From Bacteroidia bacterium 43-41 (GTDB lineage Bacteria; Bacteroidota; Bacteroidia; Bacteroidales; Dysgonomonadaceae), in assembly GCA_001898165.1 (NCBI GenBank), contig MKTD01000011.1, positions 124,001 to 188,000 of the forward strand: DNA of 64,000 nucleotides, written 5' to 3'. The translations under genes and the position numbers were made by a program. Positions 1-9,889 of this stretch are shown here, in pieces (the first letter of the stretch is position 1; each line of letters opens with the position of its first letter). Under the pieces are notes generated by a model. The model made no database searches, was not told where the DNA came from, and saw nothing but the letters and a program-made list of their open reading frames with translations.

Positions 1-203
1 CCGGTTTGAATGAGCTTCCCTTCGTAAGTTTTGAAAATTACGCCTTTATAGACTAAATAATTCAATTCTCCGGATTTTACTCCTGTTCCAAAGACGTAAT
101 AATAACGCACATACGCAAATACGGCGAGTACAATCAAAACGATTCCGAGAAACCGTCCGAGCCATTTTCTGCTCTTTTTCTTTTTAGGTTGTAGGTCATT
201 CAT
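1..203 (-). CDS. Small conserved membrane protein, truncated by window edge
   Basis: Only the first 67 codons are inside the window; the 3' end lies beyond base 1. The ATG at 203-201 opens a lysine/arginine-rich N-terminus (about residues 7-17), followed by one hydrophobic segment at about residues 18-36 and the stretch GELNYLVYKGVIFKTYEG. I have a loose memory of small uncharacterised Bacteroidetes membrane proteins with a similar sequence, but cannot assign a function. The positively charged start before the membrane segment suggests an N-in orientation. It is divergent from the peptidase gene at 371. Confidence 0.6.
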   Translation of the reverse strand, partial: MNDLQPKKKKSRKWLGRFLGIVLIVLAVFAYVRYYYVFGTGVKSGELNYLVYKGVIFKTYEGKLIQT

Positions 204-329
204 ATGTCTGTTAAAATATTTTCAAGTGAATTTTCGGCAGTTTTTTATTTCCGATGTCAAAGATACGTTTTTTTTGCTTTTTTAGCTATTTATAGCCCCA
301 AAAATAAAGTCCGGTTTCCCTTTTTAGGT

Positions 330-337
330 TAACTTTG
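330..337 (+). promoter_or_regulatory. Bacteroidetes-type -7 promoter element
   Basis: TAACTTTG matches the Bacteroidetes -7 consensus TAnnTTTG and lies 33 bases before the start codon of the C1 peptidase gene. No clear TTTG -33 element is seen at the usual spacing. Confidence 0.6.
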
Positions 338-370
338 TACATCAAATAAAACAATCCAAAAAATGATCGT

Positions 371-1537
371 ATGAACAGGTTAACTTTAATTGCTTTTGCG
401 CTTTTTATCTCCCTTTCTCTTTTCCCGCAAGATTCGGTTTATACATTTACTGTAGTTAAAGAAAATCCCGTAACGTCCGTAAAAAATCAGGCAAGCACGA
501 GCACTTGCTGGAGCTTTTCGGGTGTAAGCTTCCTGGAGTCCGAGTTACTGCGAAAAGGAAAAGGAACATTCGACCTGTCGGAAATGTATATCGTGAGAAG
601 AAACTACGAAGACAAAGCCGAAAAATTTGTCCGCACACACGGGCACCTGAGTTTTTCACCCGGGGGATCATTTGCCGATGTGATAGAGACGCTCGATGAG
701 TACGGGATTGTTCCCGATGAAGCCTATCCCGGATTACCCGACGGAGCTGACCGGCACGACCACGGTGAAATGGACAAGGTGTTGAGCGGTTATATGAATG
801 GAATCATTGGAAATAATAATGTCTCGACAGTCTGGCTCAAAGGGTTTAAAGGTATTTTAGATGCTTATCTGGACGAAAAGCCCGCTTCGTTCACTTACAA
901 CGGAAAAACCTATACCCCACAATCGTTCAAGGATTTTCTGGGGCTGAATCAGAACGACTACATCTCGATAACTTCATTCACGCATCATCCGTTTTATGTG
1001 TCATTTCCCATTGAAGTACCCGATAACTGGCGTTGGGCAAACTCGTACAACCTGCCTGTGAATGAAATGATGGCGGTTATTGATAATGCCATTATGAACG
1101 GTTATACTGTTGCCTGGGCATCGGATGTGAGCGAAGGTGGATTCTCGCGCCAGGGTATTGCCATTGTTCCCGATGAAAACGCGGCAGAAAATGCCGGGAC
1201 CGACCAGGCAAAATGGCTGGGTTTATCGGAACGCGAAAGGCGCTCAACCATCACCGGCAAGGTTGGTACTGAAGTGCTGAAGGAGAAAAATATCACGCAG
1301 GAGATGCGTCAATTGGCGTACGATAACTACCAGACCACCGACGATCACGGCATGCATATTTACGGTATTGCCAAAGACCAGAACGGTAACAAATATTATA
1401 TGGTGAAAAATTCGTGGGGCAAAACAGGGCCTTACAATGGAGTTTGGTATGCATCGGAAGCTTTTGTCCGTTATAAAACTCTGAGTATCGTTGTTAATAA
1501 AGAGTCGCTTCCGAAAGAAATAGCGAAAAAGTTGTGA
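371..1537 (+). CDS. C1-family cysteine peptidase (aminopeptidase C / bleomycin hydrolase-like)
   Basis: This 388-residue protein has the papain-fold catalytic set of the aminopeptidase C group. Gln40 and Cys46 sit in NQASTSTCWSF, a His at about 326 in DHGMH, and Asn347 in NSWG. The first 19 residues are hydrophobic and end in a plausible signal-peptide site, so the enzyme probably works in the periplasm rather than the cytosol, unlike classical PepC. It would trim amino acids from peptides. An ATG at 364 gives only a three-codon frame, so 371 is the start. murF follows after 16 bases and is probably co-transcribed. The length is somewhat shorter than cytosolic PepC (about 440 residues). Confidence 0.85.
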   Translation: MNRLTLIAFALFISLSLFPQDSVYTFTVVKENPVTSVKNQASTSTCWSFSGVSFLESELLRKGKGTFDLSEMYIVRRNYEDKAEKFVRTHGHLSFSPGGSFADVIETLDEYGIVPDEAYPGLPDGADRHDHGEMDKVLSGYMNGIIGNNNVSTVWLKGFKGILDAYLDEKPASFTYNGKTYTPQSFKDFLGLNQNDYISITSFTHHPFYVSFPIEVPDNWRWANSYNLPVNEMMAVIDNAIMNGYTVAWASDVSEGGFSRQGIAIVPDENAAENAGTDQAKWLGLSERERRSTITGKVGTEVLKEKNITQEMRQLAYDNYQTTDDHGMHIYGIAKDQNGNKYYMVKNSWGKTGPYNGVWYASEAFVRYKTLSIVVNKESLPKEIAKKL

Positions 1538-1553
1538 GTTCAAAAGGAACATT

Positions 1554-2867
1554 ATGGAAATTTCCGCATTATACGAAATCTATAAAAAACATCCGGTAGT
1601 TACTACCGACTCCCGGGTTTGCCCACACAATTCTATTTTCTTTGCGCTCAAAGGCGATCGGTTCAATGGCAATCGGTTTGCCGAAAGTGCGATTGAAAGA
1701 GGTTGTGCATATGCTGTAGTGGATGAATGGGAAAACGACAAGCCGGAGAATCCGCGCGTGATCGTGGTGGAAAATGTGCTGGAGACCTTACAGAAGCTGG
1801 CCAATTATCACCGAAAAAAACTAAAGATAACCATTGTGGGAATTACGGGTACAAACGGAAAAACCACCACAAAGGAGTTACTTGCCACCATCCTTTCCAA
1901 GGAGTTTAACGTGGCTTTTACGCAGGGAAATTTCAACAACCACATAGGTGTTCCGCTCACGTTGCTGTCTATAAACAAGTCGCACGAAATCGGCGTCATA
2001 GAGATGGGAGCCAATCATCCCGGCGAGATCCGTGCATTATGTGAAATTGCTGAACCCAATATCGGATTAATTACCAATATAGGAAAAGCTCATATAGAAG
2101 GATTCGGGTCGTTGGAAAACGTGGTCAATACCAAATGCGAACTCTACGATTTTATCCGTCAACACGAAGGTAAGGTATTTGTGAATAAGGACAATCCTAT
2201 ACTGAACGAAAGGTCGGAAGGCCTGGACAGGATTTTGTACGGACGTGACAATCCCGCCTTGTTTGTGTCGGGGACGTTGTCGGCCGAGACGCCCTTTCTA
2301 CACTTCGATTGGAACTTTTTTGAACATCCGTACCGCGTGAAGACACATCTGGTGGGAGAGTATAATCTCGATAATGCGCTTGCGGCTGCTGCAATCGGCA
2401 AATATTTCGGCATCAACGCCGAGTACATAAGTGATGCTCTCGAAACATACGAGCCCAAAAATAACCGTTCGCAATTTGAACGCACTCAGCACAACGATCT
2501 TATTATTGATGCTTACAATGCCAATCCCACAAGCATGAAGGCGATGCTGGATTTTTTTGCAAAAATCAAATCCGATTTGCCAAAAGCAGTCGTTCTGGGA
2601 GAGATGAAAGAGTTGGGCAGTATTACCGAAGGGGAGCACAGGAAGATGTTGGAGTATTTGCGGGGACAGTCGTTCAATAAAATGTACCTGGTAGGTTCCG
2701 TTTTCATCGACGGAGCGGTCGGGGGTGGCACCGCCGGAAATACGCTTGTCTTCGAAACCGTGGAACAATTGATAGAGGAGTTGAAGCAACATCCTTTAAC
2801 GGGATATTATGTGCTGTTAAAAGGATCGCACACCGTGCACTTGGAGAAAGTAATACCGTTTCTGTAG
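1554..2867 (+). CDS. murF: UDP-N-acetylmuramoyl-tripeptide--D-alanyl-D-alanine ligase
   Basis: MurF adds the D-Ala-D-Ala dipeptide to UDP-MurNAc-tripeptide with ATP in the cytoplasm, the last soluble step of the peptidoglycan precursor pathway. The 437-residue protein has the Mur-ligase order: N-terminal substrate domain with TDSR at about 18-21, the ATP loop GITGTNGKTTTKE at about 97-108, a central domain with EMGANHPGEI, and a C-terminal domain with DAYNANPTSM, which is characteristic of MurF. The length is normal. Its stop codon directly abuts the stop of the convergent metallophosphoesterase gene, with no space for a separate terminator. Confidence 0.95.
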   Translation: MEISALYEIYKKHPVVTTDSRVCPHNSIFFALKGDRFNGNRFAESAIERGCAYAVVDEWENDKPENPRVIVVENVLETLQKLANYHRKKLKITIVGITGTNGKTTTKELLATILSKEFNVAFTQGNFNNHIGVPLTLLSINKSHEIGVIEMGANHPGEIRALCEIAEPNIGLITNIGKAHIEGFGSLENVVNTKCELYDFIRQHEGKVFVNKDNPILNERSEGLDRILYGRDNPALFVSGTLSAETPFLHFDWNFFEHPYRVKTHLVGEYNLDNALAAAAIGKYFGINAEYISDALETYEPKNNRSQFERTQHNDLIIDAYNANPTSMKAMLDFFAKIKSDLPKAVVLGEMKELGSITEGEHRKMLEYLRGQSFNKMYLVGSVFIDGAVGGGTAGNTLVFETVEQLIEELKQHPLTGYYVLLKGSHTVHLEKVIPFL

Positions 2868-4001
2868 CTACTTACCAAACCGCACATTTAGCATCGCAAT
2901 CTCCGAAACCGAGCCGATGCGGTATTGCGGGCCTGCCAATCCCAGCCCGGAGGTTACATAGATATGTGTGTTGCCTTTTCTGGCGTATCCGTAGGCTACT
3001 TTAAAAGTTAATCGCGTAGCGATATTTCCGGGGAAAGCCTGCCCGTGATGTGTATGTCCGTATAGCGCAATATCGGTGCCGGCATTGACCTCCTCATCAA
3101 TATCGTGCGGGTTGTGGTTGAGCACGATAACGGGTTTAGACCTGTCTACATGTTGCCTTTTCAGAACCTCGGACAGGGGCAGTCGTTTCTTAAATGTAAG
3201 GTCTTCACGTCCCACCACGTAAAAAGCGCTGTCAATCAGGACGGCCGAGTCGCGGAGCATTTTAATTCCCACAGCGTTCAAAAACTCAATTTTTTGCTCG
3301 GCTTCGAAACGGTATTCGTGGTTGCCCGTACAGGAATATACGCCCAACGGTGCCCGAAGCCGACGGAGTTCTTCGCCCATCCTCTGTTCCAGAACCGGCT
3401 CAATGCTGGAGTCGAGGATATCCCCCACAAAAAGGATCAAGTCGGGCTGTTGCTGCAAAATCAAATCTACCATTCTTCGCGCATCGTCCCTGTTGATCAG
3501 GTATCCCAGATGCATGTCGCCAATCATCGCTATCCTGACGGAGTCCATCTTTCCGGCCGGTTTGCCTATCTCCATATTCACTTGTTGTACCTCGGGGTGA
3601 TTGAATTTGTAATTGCCGTAATACAACACGGAGACCACCATCACTATGGATGAAAGAAAGACGATGAGTTTCATCTTTGCAGGCTGGTTCACCAGCTCTT
3701 TGGGACGAGCGAGTTGCTTCCTGAATACCAGATACAGAAAGTCGAAGATCAACACCAGGCCGCCAAGATAAAAAAGGAAGAGCATCCAGCTTGTTCCCAT
3801 CACGCGAATGAGATGAATAAGTTCAGGAGGAAGACGGCGGTAAAACAGGAATCCGGTGAGATATACCAGAAACTCGAAAGCGAAAATAACCGTCCAGGAC
3901 GCCCGGAGCGCTCTTTGCGTTTTAAAAACGTCCCAACCCTTTAGGAAGACAAGGACGTTGAGTGTGAAATGGATGATGAGTGCGACGATAAGTGAACGCA
4001 T
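2868..4001 (-). CDS. Membrane-anchored calcineurin-like metallophosphoesterase
   Basis: About the first 130 of 377 residues hold roughly four hydrophobic segments. The rest is a calcineurin-like phosphoesterase domain with the metal-binding blocks GDMHLG, GDILD, GNHEY, NHNPH and GHTHHGQ. The family hydrolyses phosphoesters with two metal ions, and membrane-tethered members of this YkuE/YaeI-like type have been linked to lipid or cell-wall phosphates. The substrate here is not known. The gene follows the split LysO pair by 9 bases and probably shares its transcript. Confidence 0.85.
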   Translation of the reverse strand: MRSLIVALIIHFTLNVLVFLKGWDVFKTQRALRASWTVIFAFEFLVYLTGFLFYRRLPPELIHLIRVMGTSWMLFLFYLGGLVLIFDFLYLVFRKQLARPKELVNQPAKMKLIVFLSSIVMVVSVLYYGNYKFNHPEVQQVNMEIGKPAGKMDSVRIAMIGDMHLGYLINRDDARRMVDLILQQQPDLILFVGDILDSSIEPVLEQRMGEELRRLRAPLGVYSCTGNHEYRFEAEQKIEFLNAVGIKMLRDSAVLIDSAFYVVGREDLTFKKRLPLSEVLKRQHVDRSKPVIVLNHNPHDIDEEVNAGTDIALYGHTHHGQAFPGNIATRLTFKVAYGYARKGNTHIYVTSGLGLAGPQYRIGSVSEIAMLNVRFGK

Positions 4002-4010
4002 AATATCAAT

Positions 4011-4613
4011 TTACAGAGTCAGGAAAAAACTAACCCACAAAGGTACGGAAAAATCAATAATCATTCCGTGGAAAAGTGCGACGACTACGTAGTCGGGCCC
4101 CGAGTATTTAGTGATAACAGGAAGTGTGGTATCCATGGTGGTGGCGCCACCGGCACAAATGGGGGATAGTTTCCCGAAATACCTTACCATCCACGGCGTA
4201 AAAACCAGGACGATGAACTCGCGCATAATATTCGCCAGCAAGGCGACCGTACCCAGTTCTGCCCCACGGAATTCCGAGATGAGAATACTCGATAGGGAGT
4301 AGTACGCAAATCCGGCGCCTACACTGAGGCAATCGCTCAGGCTCCTTCCTGGAAGTAAGATGCTCACCAGCGCTACCCCTGCAAAAGTCCCGACAGTGGT
4401 AGCAACAGGCACCAAAACAATTTTAAATCCAAATCGCCTTACGGCAGTGAACATGTTTTTACTTGAGCCGATCTGTATTCCCACAAAGAAAAGTAATCCG
4501 TAAAGGATCCATTTGGAAATATCGTCTTTCAGCAACACTTCGGGGATCCAGCCAAAAAGAGCAAGAATTACACCCAAAGCAAAAAGTAAAAGATAAATGA
4601 GTGATTGCTTCAT
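4011..4613 (-). CDS. LysO-family transporter, C-terminal half
   Basis: This 200-residue, strongly hydrophobic protein matches the C-terminal part of the LysO (YbjE, DUF340) lysine exporter. It has several membrane spans and the conserved GAGFAYYSLSSI and CAGGATTMDTTLP regions. Its start overlaps the end of the preceding gene by four bases (ATGA), so translation of the two is probably coupled. In Escherichia coli LysO is one chain of about 300 residues; here the equivalent is split into two genes that presumably form one transporter exporting lysine or a lysine analogue. The substrate is inferred from the family. Confidence 0.75.
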   Translation of the reverse strand: MKQSLIYLLLFALGVILALFGWIPEVLLKDDISKWILYGLLFFVGIQIGSSKNMFTAVRRFGFKIVLVPVATTVGTFAGVALVSILLPGRSLSDCLSVGAGFAYYSLSSILISEFRGAELGTVALLANIMREFIVLVFTPWMVRYFGKLSPICAGGATTMDTTLPVITKYSGPDYVVVALFHGMIIDFSVPLWVSFFLTL

Positions 4614-4879
4614 GGCTTTTTAAAAAACGTTGAGTATATCAGCCAGGCACAAAGCACGCTTCCCAACGTGGCTCCAAAAGTGATAATCAGAGCATCGAGG
4701 CCGATGGAACTGAAATTTTTTACCAGTTGTTCATTTGTACCCACCGATACGCCAAGAAAGAATAGCAATAGCATAATGATTAGGCTTATAATTGTTCCTG
4801 TGTATTTTACCTGTGGAATTTTTCTGACAAAATATCCCACAACAACGCCCGATAATATGATGAGGATAATGTTGAGCAT
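4610..4879 (-). CDS. LysO-family transporter, N-terminal half
   Basis: This 89-residue hydrophobic protein corresponds to the N-terminal membrane region of LysO. I take the ATG at 4879 as the start because an upstream in-frame start at 4945 would precede the promoter element at 4912-4919. It has about three membrane segments and overlaps the next gene by ATGA. It is probably the partner of the 4011-4613 protein, not a decayed fragment, because both frames are open and the overlap is precise. Confidence 0.7.
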   Translation of the reverse strand: MLNIILIILSGVVVGYFVRKIPQVKYTGTIISLIIMLLLFFLGVSVGTNEQLVKNFSSIGLDALIITFGATLGSVLCAWLIYSTFFKKP

Positions 4880-4911
4880 AATTTTTATTTTGATTGAGAA
4901 GTCTTTATTCA

Positions 4912-4919
4912 CAAAAGTA
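4912..4919 (-). promoter_or_regulatory. -7 promoter element for the LysO/phosphoesterase unit
   Basis: On the minus strand this reads TACTTTTG, matching TAnnTTTG, 33 bases upstream of the ATG at 4879. It decides the start of the first gene of the unit. Confidence 0.55.
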
Positions 4920-5187
4920 TGAAAAAAATCTTTTCCGGTAATCATTACGCTAAATTAGAGAAAGTTTAAATTTGTTTTGAAGGCAAAGATTGTTTATTTA
5001 CTTTTTTCGTAAGAAATTTAAACAGTTTCTAACATTTTTCGTGTAAGAAAACCAACGAACGCTGCGTCTATACAAAGTAAGAATAAATCCGATGTTTAAA
5101 AATGTAAAAAGGAACGCCAGAGGATGCTATCTTTACTAAATTATCGTAATGGGGCGCTTGGGAGAACTCTTTATTGAATTTATTAAC

Positions 5188-5195
5188 TACTTTTG
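5188..5195 (+). promoter_or_regulatory. -7 promoter element for the TonB-receptor-like gene
   Basis: TACTTTTG matches TAnnTTTG and lies 24 bases before the ATG at 5219. No convincing -33 element at the usual distance. Confidence 0.5.
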
Positions 5196-5218
5196 TCAAA
5201 ATTTCAATGTGAATCCTT

Positions 5219-7678
5219 ATGAAACTAACCCTATTATCACTAATTTTCTTTCTGATTTCAGTTGTTATCTATGCAGAGGGCACGACTGTTAAAGGGCAAC
5301 TGACGAGCGCCAGCGACCAACAACCGCTCCCGTATGCCACTATTTCTGTTGCCAGCACAACGGTTCCACAAAAATCCATCAAGAAATTTGCTACCGACGA
5401 CAGCGGTAATTTTACTACCTCGCTGCAAGCCGGAAACTATATTTTTACGTTTCAGTTTGTCGGGATGAACAGTCTCAACCGTAACGTGGAAGTGAAAAAC
5501 GGAGAATCGCAAGTCAATCTCGGGCAAATTGAAATGACTGAAAGTTCAACCGAGTTGCAGGAGGTTAGCGTAACGGCACAGCGCCCGCTGGTGAAGGTGG
5601 AAATAGATAAGCTTACCTACAGTGCAAAAGACGACCCCGAAGCATCCACATCGAATGTGCTGGAATTGCTTCGTAAGGTGCCTTTAGTCACCGTTGACGG
5701 TGAGGACAATATCCAGCTGAAAGGTTCGTCGAGTTTCAAAATTTACATGAACGGGAAGCCGTCGAATATGATTTCGAACAATCCGTCGCAAGTGTTGAAA
5801 AGTATGCCGGCCAACAGCGTAAAGAATATAGAGGTGATTACCGATCCCGGAGCGCGCTACGATGCCGAAGGTGTGGGGGGAATCATAAACATTATTACCG
5901 ACAAACGGGCGGATGAAGGCTATTCGGGTTCCGTGGGAGCTAATGGCGATACGTTTGGAGGATATGGAGGTAACGGCTATTTGTCGTTAAAATACGGCAA
6001 GTTCGGGTTTACCGGGAACGGAAGTTATTTTTACCACAACAGGCCTGAGGCCAAGACATCGTTCATCCGGGAAGAGATGGCTCCAAACCCGGTGAATAAG
6101 TTGACGCAGGACGGGATTTCCAAAAACTACGGAGGCGGGTTGTTTTACAATACATCGCTCAGTTACGAGCCGGATACGCTGAATCTGTTCAACGTTTCCG
6201 TCGGACAATTCGGCGGGAAGTTTCATTCCGATTCAAAACAGGATGCACTTTCGGAAGGCGCGAGGGATTATTCGTACCTGCTGAAGAATAAATCCATGTC
6301 GCATTTCGGGTCATTTACGCTGGCAACCGATTATCAGCGGACTTTTAAAAAGAAAGATGAGTTGCTGACCGTTTCCTATCGTTTCGAAAGAGATCCCAAC
6401 AATAGCGAATTCGAAAGCGAATACGATAATGTAGTCAATTATATCTATCCCGACGGCTATCGTATAAAGAGCATCAACGACGCGGGCGGAAATGAACATA
6501 CCGGACAAATAGATTACGTAAACCCCCTTACCAACAAGCACAGTGTAGAAGTAGGCCTGAAATACATCTATCGCGATAACTCCAGCCGTGGCGACAACAT
6601 GTTTCTGGATGTGGCCAACGACGGGCAATGGAAAGAGGATTTGAAACGTAAGAACGACCTCGATCACGAGCAAAGAATCGCATCGGGATACGCCGGATAC
6701 GGGTTGAAAGCCGGAAAATTCGGTGTGAAACTGGGGCTTCGCGGCGAGAATACCGCTCAAAAAATACACTTTATAAACGCAAAAAACGATACGATAGTAC
6801 ATTCCAACTTCTTCGATCTAGTCCCCTCGGCAGCTTTCTCCTACCAGCTGGGAATGACTAAGACATTACGTTGGGGCTACAACATGCGCATATCGCGCCC
6901 GGGAATCTGGTATTTGAATCCCTACGTCAATGATGCCGACCCCAATAACATCCGTTACGGGAATCCCGGCTTGGATGCCGAACAGACGCATAATTTAAAC
7001 ATTAATTACGGTTCGTTTTCGCAAAAAGTCAACTTCAACGCGACACTCAGCTATTCGTTTACTCAAAACGCCATCACATCGTATATTTTTGTGGATGAAA
7101 ACGGTGTCACCAACAATACATACCGGAATATCGGCCGTAATCAGTCGGTGGGACTGGATGGATATGCCAGCTGGACACCTATACCGGCTATCCGGATGAA
7201 TCTGAACGGATCGTTAATTTATACCGATATTCAAAGTACGGAAAATGCCGGAATGAGAAACAGCGGATTTTCGGGACGCGGTTTCGGAAGCATAACATTT
7301 ACGCTGCCCAAAGACGTAAGGCTTACCGCCAACGGAGGAATTTTCACGAACAGCATACAATTGCAAACCACCCAGTCGACGTTCTACTTTTATTCGTTTA
7401 GTGCGATGAAGAGCTTCTTTAACAAGAAACTGGATGTCTCTCTTAATACTACCACTCCTTTTCACAAGTACCGCGATTTCAAGTTGACGACCACCGGTGA
7501 AGGGTTTGTTCAAAAAATGAATTATCAAAATCCGATGCGTACCTTCCGCTTGAGCCTGACGTATCGTTTTGGAGATTTGAAGTCTTCAGTTAGAAAAGTA
7601 CAACGTACCATTACCAACGAGGATATCTTACAGGGCGGAAGTTCTCAGGAAGGATCAGGTACCGGCGGGGGAAGTTGA
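5219..7678 (+). CDS. TonB-dependent-receptor-like outer-membrane barrel protein
   Basis: This 819-residue protein starts with a signal peptide (about residues 1-19). A carboxypeptidase-regulatory-like domain follows (about 22-105, [21 protein letters not shown]), then a plug-like region with [24 protein letters not shown] (conserved core around residues 205-228), and a long beta-barrel rich in alternating aromatic residues. This is the domain order of the Bacteroidetes outer-membrane-barrel family often annotated as TonB-dependent receptor, although a clear TonB box is not seen. The C-terminus is an odd Gly/Ser-rich tail after the last strand. The ligand is unknown. trmD starts only 14 bases downstream. 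Confidence 0.8.
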   Translation: MKLTLLSLIFFLISVVIYAEGTTVKGQLTSASDQQPLPYATISVASTTVPQKSIKKFATDDSGNFTTSLQAGNYIFTFQFVGMNSLNRNVEVKNGESQVNLGQIEMTESSTELQEVSVTAQRPLVKVEIDKLTYSAKDDPEASTSNVLELLRKVPLVTVDGEDNIQLKGSSSFKIYMNGKPSNMISNNPSQVLKSMPANSVKNIEVITDPGARYDAEGVGGIINIITDKRADEGYSGSVGANGDTFGGYGGNGYLSLKYGKFGFTGNGSYFYHNRPEAKTSFIREEMAPNPVNKLTQDGISKNYGGGLFYNTSLSYEPDTLNLFNVSVGQFGGKFHSDSKQDALSEGARDYSYLLKNKSMSHFGSFTLATDYQRTFKKKDELLTVSYRFERDPNNSEFESEYDNVVNYIYPDGYRIKSINDAGGNEHTGQIDYVNPLTNKHSVEVGLKYIYRDNSSRGDNMFLDVANDGQWKEDLKRKNDLDHEQRIASGYAGYGLKAGKFGVKLGLRGENTAQKIHFINAKNDTIVHSNFFDLVPSAAFSYQLGMTKTLRWGYNMRISRPGIWYLNPYVNDADPNNIRYGNPGLDAEQTHNLNINYGSFSQKVNFNATLSYSFTQNAITSYIFVDENGVTNNTYRNIGRNQSVGLDGYASWTPIPAIRMNLNGSLIYTDIQSTENAGMRNSGFSGRGFGSITFTLPKDVRLTANGGIFTNSIQLQTTQSTFYFYSFSAMKSFFNKKLDVSLNTTTPFHKYRDFKLTTTGEGFVQKMNYQNPMRTFRLSLTYRFGDLKSSVRKVQRTITNEDILQGGSSQEGSGTGGGS

Positions 7679-7692
7679 AAAACTCACCACTT

Positions 7693-8367
7693 ATGCAAAT
7701 AGATATAATTACCGTTTTACCGGAAATGATTGAGGGAGCGCTTAATTGCTCCATCCTGAAGCGTGCGCAGGAGAAAGGCCTGGTACAATTCGGACTGCAC
7801 AACCTGCGTGATTACACGCTCGACAAGCACCGCCGTGTGGACGATTATCCTTTTGGCGGGGAGGCCGGAATGGTGTTGCAGATTGAGCCGATTGACCGCT
7901 GCATATCGCATCTGAAATCGCAACGCGATTACGATGAAGTGATTTTCACTACGCCCGACGGTGAACAGTTTACTCAAAAAACCGCTAATGAGCTGTCGCT
8001 TTTAAAGAACCTCATTATCCTTTGCGGACATTACAAGGGAGTGGATTATCGGGTGCGGGAACACTTGATTACCCGCGAAATATCCATAGGTGACTTTGTG
8101 CTTACCGGCGGTGAACTTGCCGCGGCAATGATTGCCGATGCCGTTGTCCGGGTAATTCCCGGAGCAATAGGCGATGAGCAATCTGCACTTTCCGATTCTT
8201 TTCAGGATAATTTGCTCGCCCCGCCGGTTTATACCCGTCCGGCGGAATACCGCGGCTGGCACGTTCCCGAGGTGCTCCTTTCCGGCCATGAACGCAAAAT
8301 CGCCGAATGGCGCCTGGAGCAGGCACACGAACGGACTAAGCGGTTGCGTCCCGATTTGCTGAAATAA
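7693..8367 (+). CDS. trmD: tRNA (guanine37-N1)-methyltransferase
   Basis: TrmD methylates G37 next to the anticodon of several tRNAs with S-adenosylmethionine, preventing +1 frameshifting. The 224-residue protein has the N-terminal [10 protein letters not shown] start, GGEAGMVL (about 55-62), GHYKGVDYR (about 112-120) and the knot motif [13 protein letters not shown] (about 132-144) of the SPOUT trefoil-knot fold. I chose the ATG at 7693; a TTG at 7675 in frame would overlap the previous stop and adds residues not usual for the family. Length is typical. Confidence 0.95.
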   Translation: MQIDIITVLPEMIEGALNCSILKRAQEKGLVQFGLHNLRDYTLDKHRRVDDYPFGGEAGMVLQIEPIDRCISHLKSQRDYDEVIFTTPDGEQFTQKTANELSLLKNLIILCGHYKGVDYRVREHLITREISIGDFVLTGGELAAAMIADAVVRVIPGAIGDEQSALSDSFQDNLLAPPVYTRPAEYRGWHVPEVLLSGHERKIAEWRLEQAHERTKRLRPDLLK

Positions 8368-8432
8368 GCTGTCATTTCGAAACCTTTAAATTTCCATTTG
8401 ATAGTTGATTTTAAAAAATATACCTTAATTCC

Positions 8433-8463
8433 TTTGCTGTTTCGTCTTTTTGTCATAATTTTG
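8433..8463 (+). promoter_or_regulatory. Full Bacteroidetes promoter for tyrosine phenol-lyase
   Basis: TTTG at 8433-8436 and TAATTTTG at 8456-8463 are separated by 19 bases, an exact match to the -33/-7 architecture. The start codon at 8505 follows 41 bases later. This is the cleanest promoter in the window and suggests strong expression. Confidence 0.75.
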
Positions 8464-8477
8464 AAGTGTAATACTAA

Positions 8478-9884
<1,407 letters not shown>

Positions 9885-9889
9885 TTCTC

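Noticed and set aside
4946-5218. Gap upstream of the first TonB-receptor-like gene, checked for tRNA or regulatory RNA
   Set aside because: No cloverleaf, riboswitch-like structure or strong hairpin seen; only the -7 element at 5188.
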